The notes under the pieces are model-generated. The model had not been told where the DNA came from, did no database searches, and saw only the letters and a list, made by a program, of their open reading frames with translations. From contig NZ_CP050698.1 in NCBI RefSeq assembly GCF_005116655.2, forward strand, positions 698,001 through 762,000: 64,000 nt of DNA. Reading direction: 5' to 3'. This DNA is from Desulfosediminicola flagellatus. GTDB taxonomy: Bacteria; Desulfobacterota; Desulfobulbia; Desulfobulbales; Desulfocapsaceae. This document shows positions 1 through 8,217 of this stretch, piece by piece. The position numbers and the translations under genes are program-made. Every line of letters starts with the position of its first letter. Position 1 is the stretch's first letter.

Positions 1-793
1 CAAAGAGAAAGTTGTACATGCCAGTTTCCCTCTCATTGAAGTTCTGAGAGCCTGGGCTCCATTTCTTGTCCTGGCGGTAGTAGTTTTACTTTGGGGACTC
101 GCGCCGGTTAAAAGCGTCCTCAACAGTATCTTTTTCACAACATTTGAGTGGCCGGCCCTGCATAACCTCGTAGTGAAAACCACCCCAATTGTGAATAGCG
201 ATACATTGTATGGTGCAGTCTACAAACTCAATCTTGTTTCCGCAGCTGGAACCGCAATTCTTCTTGCTGGTTTACTCTCAGTACCGTTGCTAAACAACTA
301 CAGCTTTGGCAAGGCAGCGGTATGCCTTGTACGCACCGGTAAACAACTTGTATACCCGATCATGACTGTTATGTGTGTATTGGCTTTGGCATATATCATG
401 AATTATTCGGGTATGAGCAGCACGCTCGGACTTGCCTTCGCTGGGACTGGCAAATTGTTTCCATTTTTTGCTCCTGTTCTGGGCTGGCTCGGTGTGTTTC
501 TCACCGGTTCATGCACCTCATCTAACGCATTTTTCGGTTCATTGCAGGCAACCACTGCAACACAGATTGGTGTGTCTCCTGAGCTGATGGTAGCCGCCAA
601 TGCAACCGGCGGTGTGGCCGGAAAAATGATTTCGCCTCAATCCCTTGCAGTGGCCACTTCTGCAACTGGCCTTATGGGAAGAGAAGGAGATATTTTCCGA
701 TTCACCATTATGCACTCACTCGGCATGCTATTGCTTATATGTATTCTGGTCTGGTTACAGACGAACGTACTCTCCTGGATGATGCCTTGGTAA
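1..793 (+). CDS. lldP: L-lactate permease, C-terminal part (5' end outside window)
   Basis: The reading frame is open from base 2 to the TAA at 791-793, so this is the last ~263 residues of a longer protein; the GTG at 173 is an internal valine and not a start. Several hydrophobic segments and the stretch GSCTSSNAFFGSLQ followed by NATGGVAGKMISPQS are characteristic of the LctP/LldP lactate permease family, which imports lactate (or glycolate) with protons across the inner membrane. The next two genes encode a D-lactate dehydrogenase-type flavoprotein and its iron-sulfur partner, the same order as the lactate oxidation loci of sulfate reducers such as Desulfovibrio. This supports lactate as the substrate. 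Confidence is high for the family and moderate for the exact substrate. Confidence 0.92.
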   Translation, partial: KEKVVHASFPLIEVLRAWAPFLVLAVVVLLWGLAPVKSVLNSIFFTTFEWPALHNLVVKTTPIVNSDTLYGAVYKLNLVSAAGTAILLAGLLSVPLLNNYSFGKAAVCLVRTGKQLVYPIMTVMCVLALAYIMNYSGMSSTLGLAFAGTGKLFPFFAPVLGWLGVFLTGSCTSSNAFFGSLQATTATQIGVSPELMVAANATGGVAGKMISPQSLAVATSATGLMGREGDIFRFTIMHSLGMLLLICILVWLQTNVLSWMMPW

Positions 794-823
794 AATAACT
801 CTTCCGTTCGAGTTAATTATAGA

Positions 824-860
824 AGCCCATTCCCTCTCGCAGAAAATGAGGGAGTGGGCT
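824..860 (+). terminator. Stem-loop after the permease gene
   Basis: The arms at 824-836 and 848-860 (AGCCCATTCCCTC / GAGGGAGTGGGCT) pair at 12 of 13 positions around an 11-base loop, 31 bases after the permease stop. No T-run follows, so it may be an RNA-processing or attenuation hairpin rather than a strong intrinsic terminator. Confidence 0.5.
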
Positions 861-957
861 GTTTATGTACCAGATGTTTATAAAGTATATGCTGAAAGGT
901 CTGTGTAACCTTACTTGTACAGCACAGTCTTCTTTAGCGAATGGGGTTCAAACTGAT

Positions 958-2349
958 ATGAAAAAAAGTATTATTTATGAGCTGGTCTTTATCTTTGGCA
1001 AAGAAAATGTTCTCACAGAACGCGAAGATATGATCGCTTACAGTTACGATGCAGCACCAGTAGAAATAGAGCCGGAAGCTGTTGTATTCGCATCCACGAC
1101 AGAGCAAATCAGCCAGCTGATGAGACTGGCATACCGAGAAGAGATTGCTGTTACGCCACGTGGACAAGGAAGTGGGCTTTCCGGGGGATCTATTCCTTTG
1201 AAAAGAGGAATTGTCCTTTCTATGGAACGAATGAAAAATCTGATTGAGTTTGATCCGGCCAATCGTCTTATTACAGTTGAAGCCGGTTTCACCACGGCCG
1301 ATATCGATCCAATTATTGCCGAAGCAAACCTTTTTTACCCTCCAGACCCCGGTTCTGTCGCATTCTCTACCATTGGTGGAAATGTTGCCGAGAATGCGGG
1401 AGGACTGCGAGGTCTAAAGTATGGTGTTACCAAAAACTACGTCAAAATGTTGAAAGTAGTGCTGCCACAGGGCGATATCGTTACCCTTGGCTCTAAATGT
1501 GTTAAACACGTTGCCGGATTCAATTCTGAACTCATATTGGTAGGTAGTGAGGGACTTCTTGGCATTATGACCGAAGTTACCCTTGCACTCCTTCCTGTAC
1601 CACAACATCGTGAATCTGCACTGGTGATCTTCAATAGTCTGGACGGTGCTGCCCAGGCAGTTTCAGATATTATCGCCGCAGGTGTTACTCCTGCCACTAT
1701 GGAATTTATGGATAACGCAACTATCAATGCAATCCAGAACTTCAAAGATTGTGGCTTACCTCGTGATGCGGAAGCGGTCCTTTTGATTGAGACCGATGGT
1801 GAAGAAAATTCGGCAAAAGCTGAGATGGAAGTGATAGAAGAGCAGGTGAAAAAAAATGACTGCCGTAAGTTTGTGCGGGCCAACGATACCGCTGAACGTG
1901 ATGCTCTGTTTGCTGGTCGCCGAGTTGCCCTGAACGCACTTGCATCTGTCAGGCCCAATGTAATCCTTGAGGATGCAACCGTGAAGCGCTCTGTTCTTCC
2001 AGATATGGTTCGAGGTATTATAGCTATCGCCAAAAAACATGGTATTCAGGTTGGCATTTTCGGCCATGCTGGAGACGGCAACCTTCACCCCACTTTTCTT
2101 ATCGATCAGAACGATAAAGAAGAAATGAGTCGCTGTCATAAAGCTGTCGACGAACTGTTTCAACTCGCAATCGATCTTGACGGAACCATTTCAGGTGAAC
2201 ATGGAATCGGCCTGGAGAAAAAACCGTACCTACAGAACCAGATCGGTGCAACAGGCATAACCATGTTACAAGATATGAAGCGTATGTTTGATCCGAAAAA
2301 TCTCCTTAACCCCGGTAAGATGTTTGATATGCCGGGTGAATCATCCTGA
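958..2349 (+). CDS. FAD-binding D-lactate dehydrogenase / glycolate oxidase subunit GlcD-like
   Basis: This ~463-residue flavoprotein oxidises D-lactate (or glycolate) to the 2-oxo acid and passes electrons to the iron-sulfur protein encoded next. The N-terminal FAD_binding_4 (PCMH) domain carries TPRGQGSGLSGG and the PDPGSVAFSTIGGNVAENAGG segment. The C-terminal FAD-oxidase domain carries GHAGDGNLHPTF and GTISGEHGIGLEK, which supply conserved residues of this family. An in-frame ATG at 865 would add 31 residues, but it lies right behind the 824-860 stem-loop and the extra residues do not resemble the family; ATG 958 gives the usual ~460-residue length, although its ribosome site is weak. It is 17 bases from the downstream gene, so co-transcription is likely. 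In Desulfovibrio the same permease-GlcD-GlcF order marks D-lactate oxidation. Confidence 0.9.
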   Translation: MKKSIIYELVFIFGKENVLTEREDMIAYSYDAAPVEIEPEAVVFASTTEQISQLMRLAYREEIAVTPRGQGSGLSGGSIPLKRGIVLSMERMKNLIEFDPANRLITVEAGFTTADIDPIIAEANLFYPPDPGSVAFSTIGGNVAENAGGLRGLKYGVTKNYVKMLKVVLPQGDIVTLGSKCVKHVAGFNSELILVGSEGLLGIMTEVTLALLPVPQHRESALVIFNSLDGAAQAVSDIIAAGVTPATMEFMDNATINAIQNFKDCGLPRDAEAVLLIETDGEENSAKAEMEVIEEQVKKNDCRKFVRANDTAERDALFAGRRVALNALASVRPNVILEDATVKRSVLPDMVRGIIAIAKKHGIQVGIFGHAGDGNLHPTFLIDQNDKEEMSRCHKAVDELFQLAIDLDGTISGEHGIGLEKKPYLQNQIGATGITMLQDMKRMFDPKNLLNPGKMFDMPGESS

Positions 2350-2366
2350 GGAGCGAGAGACTATAC

Positions 2367-3671
2367 ATGAATGCTCATATATCACACAAACAACTCGCTG
2401 AAGAGCATCTGCTCGAAGCTGCAAAAGAATTTCAGAAATGTATGCAATGCGGTAAATGCCGTAGTGTGTGTCCAGTCTTTAAAGAGTTCGGCAATGAACT
2501 CTATGTCGCGAGAGGTAAAAATAAACTTGCTGAAAAGATCGTCTCCGGGGACCTGCAGATTACCAAAAGAGTGGAAGATGCAATCAACGAGTGCCTTAAC
2601 TGCAAAACCTGTTCTGCCAATTGCCCTGCAGGCGTCAAGCCGGAGCATGTCGTTCTTCGTCTTCGCTGGTATATTACAACCCAGAAAGGTCTTCACTTTT
2701 TTAAGGCATTAATTTTCAGACAACTCTTATGGAGGAAATGGCCAATCACTCTCGGCTGTGCAGCTGTAGGTATTGCCCAGAAAATGTTTTTCGGCATCGG
2801 CCCTAAAAATCCTGTACGTCACCTCTACCCTTTGTTTGGTTTCTCTAAACGAAGAAACTTTCCACAGTTAGCTATTCGTAGCGCCCAATCCCAATTACCT
2901 GAAGTAAACCCTGCAAAGAACGGTCCTCGCAAGGCACGAATTGGCTACTTCACCGGCTGTGCCGGCAACCTGATCTACACAAATGTTGCCAGGTCTGTTG
3001 TTGATGTCCTTACCGGATACGGCTATGAAGTTGTTATACCTAAAAAACAGAAGTGTAATGGCACTCCGGTACTCGTCAACGGAGATTATGAAGGTGCCAG
3101 AAAACTGATGCAACACAACTTTGACCTCTTCCAGAAGTATGATCTCGACGCAATCATTGTAGCCTGTTCTTCATGCGGTTTATCGTTGAAAAAAGAGATC
3201 AAAGTCTTTGTAGATGCGAGCGAGGAACTCGAAGCGTTCACCAGCAAGGTTTTTGATATTAATGAATTTATCGAAAAAAATATCGATATACGACCTGAAC
3301 ATCTTGGAAATCTACCCTATACGATAACGTACCATGATCCGTGTCACATGGTTCGCGGACAAGGAATCAAAGATCAACCTCGTGATATTTTGCAAAAGAT
3401 TCCGGGTGTAGAGTTTAAAGAGATGAAAAACGCCGACACCTGCTGTGGCTCCGCAGGAAGTTACTGTATCACCCACTATGACACATCCATCAAGATCAAC
3501 GATCATAAGGTCAAAGATATTCAGGATGCCAAGGTAGATATGGTTGCAACTGGTTGCCCGACCTGCGTTATGCACATCGCCGACAACCTTGCTCAGCACG
3601 AAAGTAAAGAGAACGTACGGTTTGTCGTAGAGATTTTAGCCGACTCATTGAGATCTGCAAAAACTATATAG
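2367..3671 (+). CDS. Iron-sulfur subunit of D-lactate dehydrogenase (GlcF-like, CCG-domain protein)
   Basis: A 434-residue protein with two [4Fe-4S] ferredoxin-type motifs (C25-C28-C31-C35P and C76-C79-C82-C86P) followed by two cysteine-rich CCG domains. The CCG regions include YFTGCAGNL with KQKCNGTPVL, and YHDPCHMVRGQG with DTCCGSAGSY. Such proteins carry electrons from a GlcD-type flavoprotein toward quinone or a heterodisulfide-reductase-like acceptor. The gene follows the flavoprotein by 17 bases behind a GAGGAGCGAG ribosome site. All metal ligands look intact. The acceptor cannot be read from the sequence. The family call is secure; the exact substrate (D-lactate rather than glycolate) is inferred from the permease neighbour. 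Confidence 0.9.
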   Translation: MNAHISHKQLAEEHLLEAAKEFQKCMQCGKCRSVCPVFKEFGNELYVARGKNKLAEKIVSGDLQITKRVEDAINECLNCKTCSANCPAGVKPEHVVLRLRWYITTQKGLHFFKALIFRQLLWRKWPITLGCAAVGIAQKMFFGIGPKNPVRHLYPLFGFSKRRNFPQLAIRSAQSQLPEVNPAKNGPRKARIGYFTGCAGNLIYTNVARSVVDVLTGYGYEVVIPKKQKCNGTPVLVNGDYEGARKLMQHNFDLFQKYDLDAIIVACSSCGLSLKKEIKVFVDASEELEAFTSKVFDINEFIEKNIDIRPEHLGNLPYTITYHDPCHMVRGQGIKDQPRDILQKIPGVEFKEMKNADTCCGSAGSYCITHYDTSIKINDHKVKDIQDAKVDMVATGCPTCVMHIADNLAQHESKENVRFVVEILADSLRSAKTI

Positions 3672-3689
3672 TATATATTATTTCACAGT

Positions 3690-3718
3690 TGCTCGAGTCC
3701 CATTTGGGGACTCGAGCA
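3690..3718 (+). terminator. Strong stem-loop ending the lactate operon
   Basis: Perfect 12-bp arms TGCTCGAGTCCC (3690-3701) and GGGACTCGAGCA (3707-3718) enclose a 5-base loop, 19 bases after the GlcF-like stop. There is no clear T-run, but its position and stability suit transcription termination. Confidence 0.7.
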
Positions 3719-3784
3719 CTTCCCTCACAGAATCCTTTCAAAAATAATTTTAATGCCTACAGCGTCGGATCGCTGCTGGTAATT

Positions 3785-4190
3785 CTGCATATCGACATTC
3801 GAAAAAAACGAGTGAATTTTACTTTAGACGTAGCTTTTTCCTGTTATTAAAGCACGCTTTCGGCCATTATCGGTCCCTCGGGTGCTGGCAAAAGCACCCC
3901 GATACGTATCATTTCCAGCCTGGAGCGTCCCGATGAAGGCATTGTATCTCTTCGTGGTGAAGTATGGGATGACTCTTCAAAAAATATCTATATATCACCA
4001 CAGAAAGGTAGGCTTGGCTTAGTTTTTCAAGAGTATGCATTGTTTGCCCATCTCTCGGTTCGAAAAAATGTGAGCTTTGCCGCTGTGGATAGAAACTGTA
4101 TTCAGGACCTGCTGGACAGATTCGGAATAGAGTCATTTTCGATTGGGGTCGGACCACGCCAACACACTAAGAATTATGACTTGATTAGAT
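3785..4190 (+). pseudogene. Broken ABC transporter ATPase (ModC-like remnant)
   Basis: In one reading frame the sequence gives LHIDIRKK...NFTLDVAFS, typical of the start of molybdate-type ModC ATPases. An in-frame TAA follows at 3848-3850, then SAIIGPSGAGKST (Walker A) and LGLVFQEYALFAHLSV (Q-loop region). The frame then runs into a short repeat starting at 4145 and stops soon after, so the ABC signature, Walker B and the regulatory domain are all missing. This is a 5' fragment with a nonsense codon and no plausible function. No permease or binding protein of a molybdate transporter is intact nearby. The binding protein at 4394-5218 points the other way and belongs to a different family. Confidence 0.8.
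4145..4175 (+). repeat. Short dispersed repeat, GGRGTCGGAC family, copy 1
   Basis: Begins GGGGTCGGACCA. Related sequences start near 7523, 19278, 20036 and 21878, with an inverted copy near 20243. Here the repeat directly replaces the 3' part of the ModC-like pseudogene. Confidence 0.55.
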
Positions 4191-4273
4191 GAGAATAGGT
4201 GGTTTTGAAGCTTAGAAGGCCCTTTTGACTATCAAAAAGAGCACTCTAAGTCCTGAAACAACAATTATTGGAA

Positions 4274-4295
4274 TATTCGGGACAGACCCCGAATA
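4274..4295. repeat. Inverted repeat TATTCGGG / CCCGAATA
   Basis: Perfect 8-bp arms at 4274-4281 and 4288-4295 with the loop ACAGAC. The GGGACAGACCCCGAAT core resembles sequences often found beside REP-associated transposase genes in Desulfobacterota. This fits the transposase remnant 1.2 kb downstream. It may also act as a terminator for the binding-protein gene on the minus strand. Confidence 0.45.
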
Positions 4296-4393
4296 CATTT
4301 ACAGAAACTCTCTCAGTATCAGCAATTAGCTTGGTTTGGTTAGCCAGAGAAACCATACTTTGGTGCCGTGTAAAACAACCTGACAACAAGGTT

Positions 4394-5218
4394 TTACTTT
4401 ATGTAATTGTTGAATATTATATCGTAAGTACCATCGTTCTTCATTGACAAAAGGGCTTTGTTGAAATCACGAATAATGTTTGTGAAATTTCTTTTCTTGG
4501 TAAAAGCCAGATAACTCGGGATTGCCTCTATTTCTGGAGACAATTCTTTAATTTGATTTACGGCTCCCAAAGACTTCGCTGTACTAAGAACAACATGCCG
4601 ATAAGAGGGGATGATCTCAACCCGGCCTTCCAAAAGCTTTTTCACGTTTAAAGGTGCAGAAGTTGTTTGATCAACTTTCACAAAGGTTCCATTCTTTAAT
4701 GCCAAATCCAAGCGTGGGCCATAACTCGTTTGAATGATAATCCCTATAGACTTGTCGGACAGTTTTGTGAGGTCACCGTCAAAAGTTATTGTGGAATCTT
4801 TCAGCACAAAAAAAGCTTGGACTTGAGTGATCAGGACTTCTGTTGCATACGTCAAAAAAGCGTGACGTTCCTTGATGTCATAGGCCGAAAAAATACCATC
4901 CACATTACCATCTTTGACTTCCTTAAGACAACGTGCCCAAGGCATGATTTTTATTTCTACAGGATAATCAGCCCGTTTAAAGGCCTCATTAATCACATCT
5001 ACTAAAATACCTGATTGTTTGCCATTTTCAGTGTATGCCGTCGGAGTACTATCAGCGGCAGCTAGGACAATTGTTTCAGCGAAAACTGTTTGCGGAATTG
5101 TTGCGGTAAATAATGCTGCTAATACAGCACATACGTACAATGACTGACTGAGTTTCTGAACGTACCGTGTAACGGAAAGTGATAAACGATAAGTCATGCT
5201 CATTTTCATCGGCCTCAA
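4394..5218 (-). CDS. Periplasmic amino-acid-type solute-binding protein (SBP_bac_3 family)
   Basis: A 274-residue exported protein. A hydrophobic signal segment (about residues 28-46) ends at TVFA before ETIVLAAADSTPTAYTE, the usual start of the mature SBP_bac_3 fold. The domain continues with GILVDVINEAFKRADYP and GNVDGIFSAYDIKERHAFLTYA, matching family 3 extracellular binding proteins, which bind amino acids or other small polar ligands in the periplasm. No permease or ATPase lies beside it, so it may serve a distant transporter or act as a stand-alone sensor component, as many such proteins do in this phylum. Several close methionines (first base 5218, 5209, 5203, 5197) leave the exact start open. 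The ligand cannot be read from the sequence. Confidence 0.85.
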   Translation of the reverse strand: MRPMKMSMTYRLSLSVTRYVQKLSQSLYVCAVLAALFTATIPQTVFAETIVLAAADSTPTAYTENGKQSGILVDVINEAFKRADYPVEIKIMPWARCLKEVKDGNVDGIFSAYDIKERHAFLTYATEVLITQVQAFFVLKDSTITFDGDLTKLSDKSIGIIIQTSYGPRLDLALKNGTFVKVDQTTSAPLNVKKLLEGRVEIIPSYRHVVLSTAKSLGAVNQIKELSPEIEAIPSYLAFTKKRNFTNIIRDFNKALLSMKNDGTYDIIFNNYIK

Positions 5219-5469
5219 TAGTATCTCAAGGGAAACGCAGTCTTTTGTAAAAATATGATAATGGAAGGCAGTCTGTCAAATTTGTATGTATTCTATAGAT
5301 TAACTTAGTTTGCCTTATGTTTGATTAGATGGCAAATTTTCCACCTAAACACACCCTTTCTACTTTTGATAAAGATCCCAATTCAATTGGATTGTGGGTA
5401 ATTGTGGCTGAATCAAGTTAAGTGATCAGAATGGTTAGGTAAATGCATCTGAAGTTGATCTTTTTCGCG

Positions 5470-5945
5470 CTAAGAAGTCCCTTTTATTCGCTGAAAAATG
5501 AAAGCGTTAAGACCAGGACATGCTGGGCCAGACATGCTGGGTCGGGCCATGGTAAATTGCTGAAGTTCCGTTTGAGGAGTGGTTTGGTGGGCGTTGGAAC
5601 ATGGAAATAATGCGATTTTTAAGCTTAAAAACGTTGAGACTATGTTTTCAACCTGCTTTTGCATATGTTTATTGGCAGAGAGTTGCTTTTTAGTCCTGAC
5701 AATAATGCTACTAACCGAACTGTATTTATTGATCCCAAACTCTTTGCCAATATCCTCAAGGCGTAATCCAGATCGTTTACGGGCAAGATAAAGAGCGACA
5801 TTACGAGGCTCATTTATCTGACCTCGTTTTGCTGTCTGTAAGATACTTTCTGGCACTCCATAACATTCGCACACAACCTTCTTTATCTCGTTGATTGTCG
5901 GGGCGAACTGTCTGAATTGATGAGATTCACGGTGTTCTTTAGCTT
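5470..5945 (-). pseudogene. REP-associated tyrosine transposase (RAYT) remnant, C-terminal DnaA-like helix-turn-helix part
   Basis: Reading leftward from about 5945 the frame gives HRESHQFRQF, then KKVVCECYGV, KRGQINEPRNVALYLARK and KYSSVSSIIVRTKKQL. This is the DnaA-C-like HTH tail found on many Desulfobacterota RAYT (IS200-like Y1) transposases. The catalytic Y1 domain with its HUH motif is absent upstream, where the frame runs into the repeat at 5956-6005. The last ~45 codons are not family-like and include a direct repeat of GACATGCTGGG (5517-5527 and 5531-5541). It is therefore a decayed fragment, probably the source of some of the short repeats scattered through the window. Confidence 0.7.
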
Positions 5946-5955
5946 GACGATATGT

Positions 5956-6005
5956 AGTAAGAAGGGGGCAAGTCTTTGCATGACTCTTGCAATTTCAATT
6001 GGGGG
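5956..6005 (+). repeat. Copy of a repeat shared with 7357-7425
   Basis: GAAGGGGGCAAGTCTTTGC and the bases after it (CATGAC) recur with few changes at 7357-7425; both copies later share AAATTAAT. The segment interrupts the 5' side of the transposase remnant. The 6006-6411 interval after it holds no recognisable gene. Confidence 0.5.
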
Positions 6006-6411
6006 CGAAATTAATCGGGGACAGCCCTTCCAGATAAAGTTGCAATAATCGTCTTCGTCGAAACGATCATCTTCTCCAGAACCAAAACTCACAATTATTG
6101 AATAACGACCGTTATCATCTGAATAGCGTCTCTTTGATTCACCGCAGGATTGACGCTGCGGGAAAAGAGTTGTCGAGCTTGAAGACTATCTGGACAATAC
6201 CGGTTTTTAAGGCGCTTCAGGTTGGTTGGTTTGTGAACTTTTGCTTACAAATAAATTGTCTTGATGGATGCTCTTTTGTTGGTTAGGCTGTTCTGGTAAT
6301 TATCCAGAATCATTTTTATAATAAAACGTTCAGTTTTGTTTTCTCTATTCAGAAGTTGCTGTTGCAATGTACACATTACTATCCTACGAATCTTTTATGA
6401 AAAGGAAATTG

Positions 6412-7308
6412 ATGATGAAAAATTATCTGCTTTCAGTATTTGTATGTGTATTACTGTTGACTGTTATTCCCCAGCAAAGTGGTGCCGCAGTTTTTTCAAA
6501 TATCGTTTCTTTTGGCGATAGCCTTACTGATAATGGAAACATTATGAGATATACAGATGGTGATATATGGGTTGAGTCTCTGGCGAATCATCTGGGTGTC
6601 TCACTATTGGATTATGCCTATGGTGGTGCAACAACAGGTGCATATAACGCCAATACTATTTCGGGTCAAACAACAGGCTTGTTATGGCAGGTAGACGAGA
6701 CAAAAAACTACAAATACGATCCCTCTAGTATTACGGATACCAGCCTTGTAACTTTGTGGGCTGGTGCAAATGACTTTTTGCAGAGTATAGCTCAACCCAC
6801 TCAAGATTTCAGTATCCCAACGGCCATGGGTAACATGACTGATGCCCTTGAAACTCTTTATGGGGATGGTGCTCGTAATTTTTTAGTTCCTAATCTTCCA
6901 AATATTGGGGGAAGTCCGGCTTTACTAGCTCAGGGAGGAGTTGCCAGTGGAGGTGCTACCGCCTGGACAGAGGCGTTTAATAGTGCATTGGCCGCCACCT
7001 TGTCAATTTTTGAAATACAGCATGATGTAAACCTCTATGGTGTAGATATTTTTAAAGTTTTTGATGCATGCCCCGTAGGAGATCTTTCAGCTTGGGAAGT
7101 TACCTCGGATAGGCCTATTTGGACTGGAACGGATACTTGGGGAGAGCTTTTTTGGTTTGATGGTTTTCATCCATCCTCTATCGGACATCAGTTGATTTAC
7201 CAAGAGGCTGCGATGGCAATAGTTCCTGAACCAGCTACTGCATTGCTTTTTGGAGTAGGTATTCTAGGCCTTGCCGGAACTCAACGAAGAAAACGGTTGG
7301 CAAGTTGA
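6412..7308 (+). CDS. Secreted GDSL-family lipase/esterase with PEP-CTERM sorting tail
   Basis: A ~298-residue exported hydrolase. ATG 6412 follows AAAGGA with good spacing and begins a signal peptide (MMKNYLLSVF, cleavage near SGAA). Block I is FGDSLTDNG with the nucleophilic serine, block III is AGANDF, and block V is DGFHPSSIGH with the catalytic Asp and His. This places it in the GDSL/SGNH thermolabile-hemolysin-like lipase group acting on ester or acyl substrates. The C-terminus is VPEPATALLF, a hydrophobic stretch, then RRKR: a PEP-CTERM signal, which exosortase cleaves during export of extracellular-matrix-associated proteins. No exosortase is in the window. In-frame ATGs at 6367 and 6397 are less likely starts. 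It stands alone, with eroded DNA on both sides. Confidence 0.9.
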   Translation: MMKNYLLSVFVCVLLLTVIPQQSGAAVFSNIVSFGDSLTDNGNIMRYTDGDIWVESLANHLGVSLLDYAYGGATTGAYNANTISGQTTGLLWQVDETKNYKYDPSSITDTSLVTLWAGANDFLQSIAQPTQDFSIPTAMGNMTDALETLYGDGARNFLVPNLPNIGGSPALLAQGGVASGGATAWTEAFNSALAATLSIFEIQHDVNLYGVDIFKVFDACPVGDLSAWEVTSDRPIWTGTDTWGELFWFDGFHPSSIGHQLIYQEAAMAIVPEPATALLFGVGILGLAGTQRRKRLAS

Positions 7309-7522
7309 TCATATTTATCCACATGTTATTGAATTCTTGAACTTGTGAAGAGAGAGAAGGGCAAGTCTCTGCATGACCTTTGGAGATCTTAAAGGTGCTC
7401 CAATTGGAGCAGCCCAAATTAATATTTTGAAATAACAGTGGATATACGATTGGAAGGATGGGCATTTTTGTGTTAGGGCTCCTTCTTGTCAAATTATAAG
7501 TAATCTTAAGACAAAAAAATGG

Positions 7523-7553
7523 GGGGCGGACCAAGTTGATTCACTAGAATGCG
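7523..7553 (+). repeat. Short dispersed repeat, GGRGTCGGAC family, copy 2
   Basis: GGGCGGACCAAGTTGATTC followed by ACTAGAATGCG lines up with copies at 20036 and 21878, sharing the GGAC core and the later GAAT. Confidence 0.5.
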
Positions 7554-7837
7554 CTCTCAAATTGCAACTGAACATTCAGTTTATATTGATATTTCAGTCT
7601 CCCTGGCCAATTATTTGAAATGTAAGCAAATGTGGGAAAACCTCATTAAAGTATCTTTCGTATCGGTTGCAAAAGGTTGCTGAACCTGCTAGATGAGTGC
7701 GTTGTGCCAAGAGACTATCGGTAAAATATTCAAGCCAGGGCGAATCGAAAGATACAGGTTTGGTTAGCGTATTGCTGCTGATAGGTTGAGTTAGTAATAG
7801 CTGTGTATACACAGCAGTCTAATATTTCAAAATAGTA

Positions 7838-8005
7838 GTAACTATTCAGCAGCACGACCCGGAGTCTTGGCTTACTTAACCCCGATCGGGCCGCTACGCA
7901 TAGGCATACTATAGCGAATCGTACCGTTTGAGGCCATGTGGAGCACTGCTAAACAGTTACAGCTTCCAGGAAAGGGTAAGCATGAGATCTTGGCTGAATA
8001 GTTAC
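7838..8005. repeat. 168-bp segment bounded by 13-bp perfect inverted repeats
   Basis: GTAACTATTCAGC at 7838-7850 and GCTGAATAGTTAC at 7993-8005 are exact reverse complements. Terminal inverted repeats around a non-coding core suggest a MITE or a deleted insertion sequence. No target-site duplication was recognised. Confidence 0.45.
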
Positions 8006-8156
8006 AAAATTTATACAAATTGATACGTATTTCAGATTTATACAGATAATCAATATTGCTGCCTGGTTCCTTGAGTTGATCTTTTGAAACAGGTACGTTT
8101 CTCATCTTTTTTCAAGTGGCTGAATATCTATTTCATTATCCGCCTTTCGCGAAGGA

Positions 8157-8204
8157 CTTACACATAAAATTTCTGGAATGTTGTCAAACAATATTATGCG
8201 TAAG
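8157..8204 (+). promoter_or_regulatory. Leader stem-loop upstream of the GGDEF/EAL gene
   Basis: CTTACACATAA (8157-8167) pairs at 10 of 11 positions with TTATGCGTAAG (8194-8204), 13 bases before the start codon at 8218. It could occlude or expose the ribosome site. It does not match the known c-di-GMP riboswitch consensus as far as I can see. Confidence 0.35.
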
Positions 8205-8217
8205 CCCCTGACAAGCA

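Larger units (their letters stand above)
7309..8217. other. Gene-poor interval with repeat debris
   Basis: About 900 bases without a convincing gene. It holds the second copy of the GAAGGGCAAGTCTCTGCATG repeat (7357-7425), a GGGCGGACCAAGTTGATTC copy (7523-7553), a widely spaced 13-bp inverted repeat (7838-8005) and a leader hairpin (8157-8204). The short open frames on the minus strand show no family features. Confidence 0.6.

Noticed and set aside
865..957. N-terminal extension of the GlcD-like protein from ATG 865
   Set aside because: It starts directly behind a stem-loop, and the 31 extra residues do not resemble the family, which begins near ATG 958.
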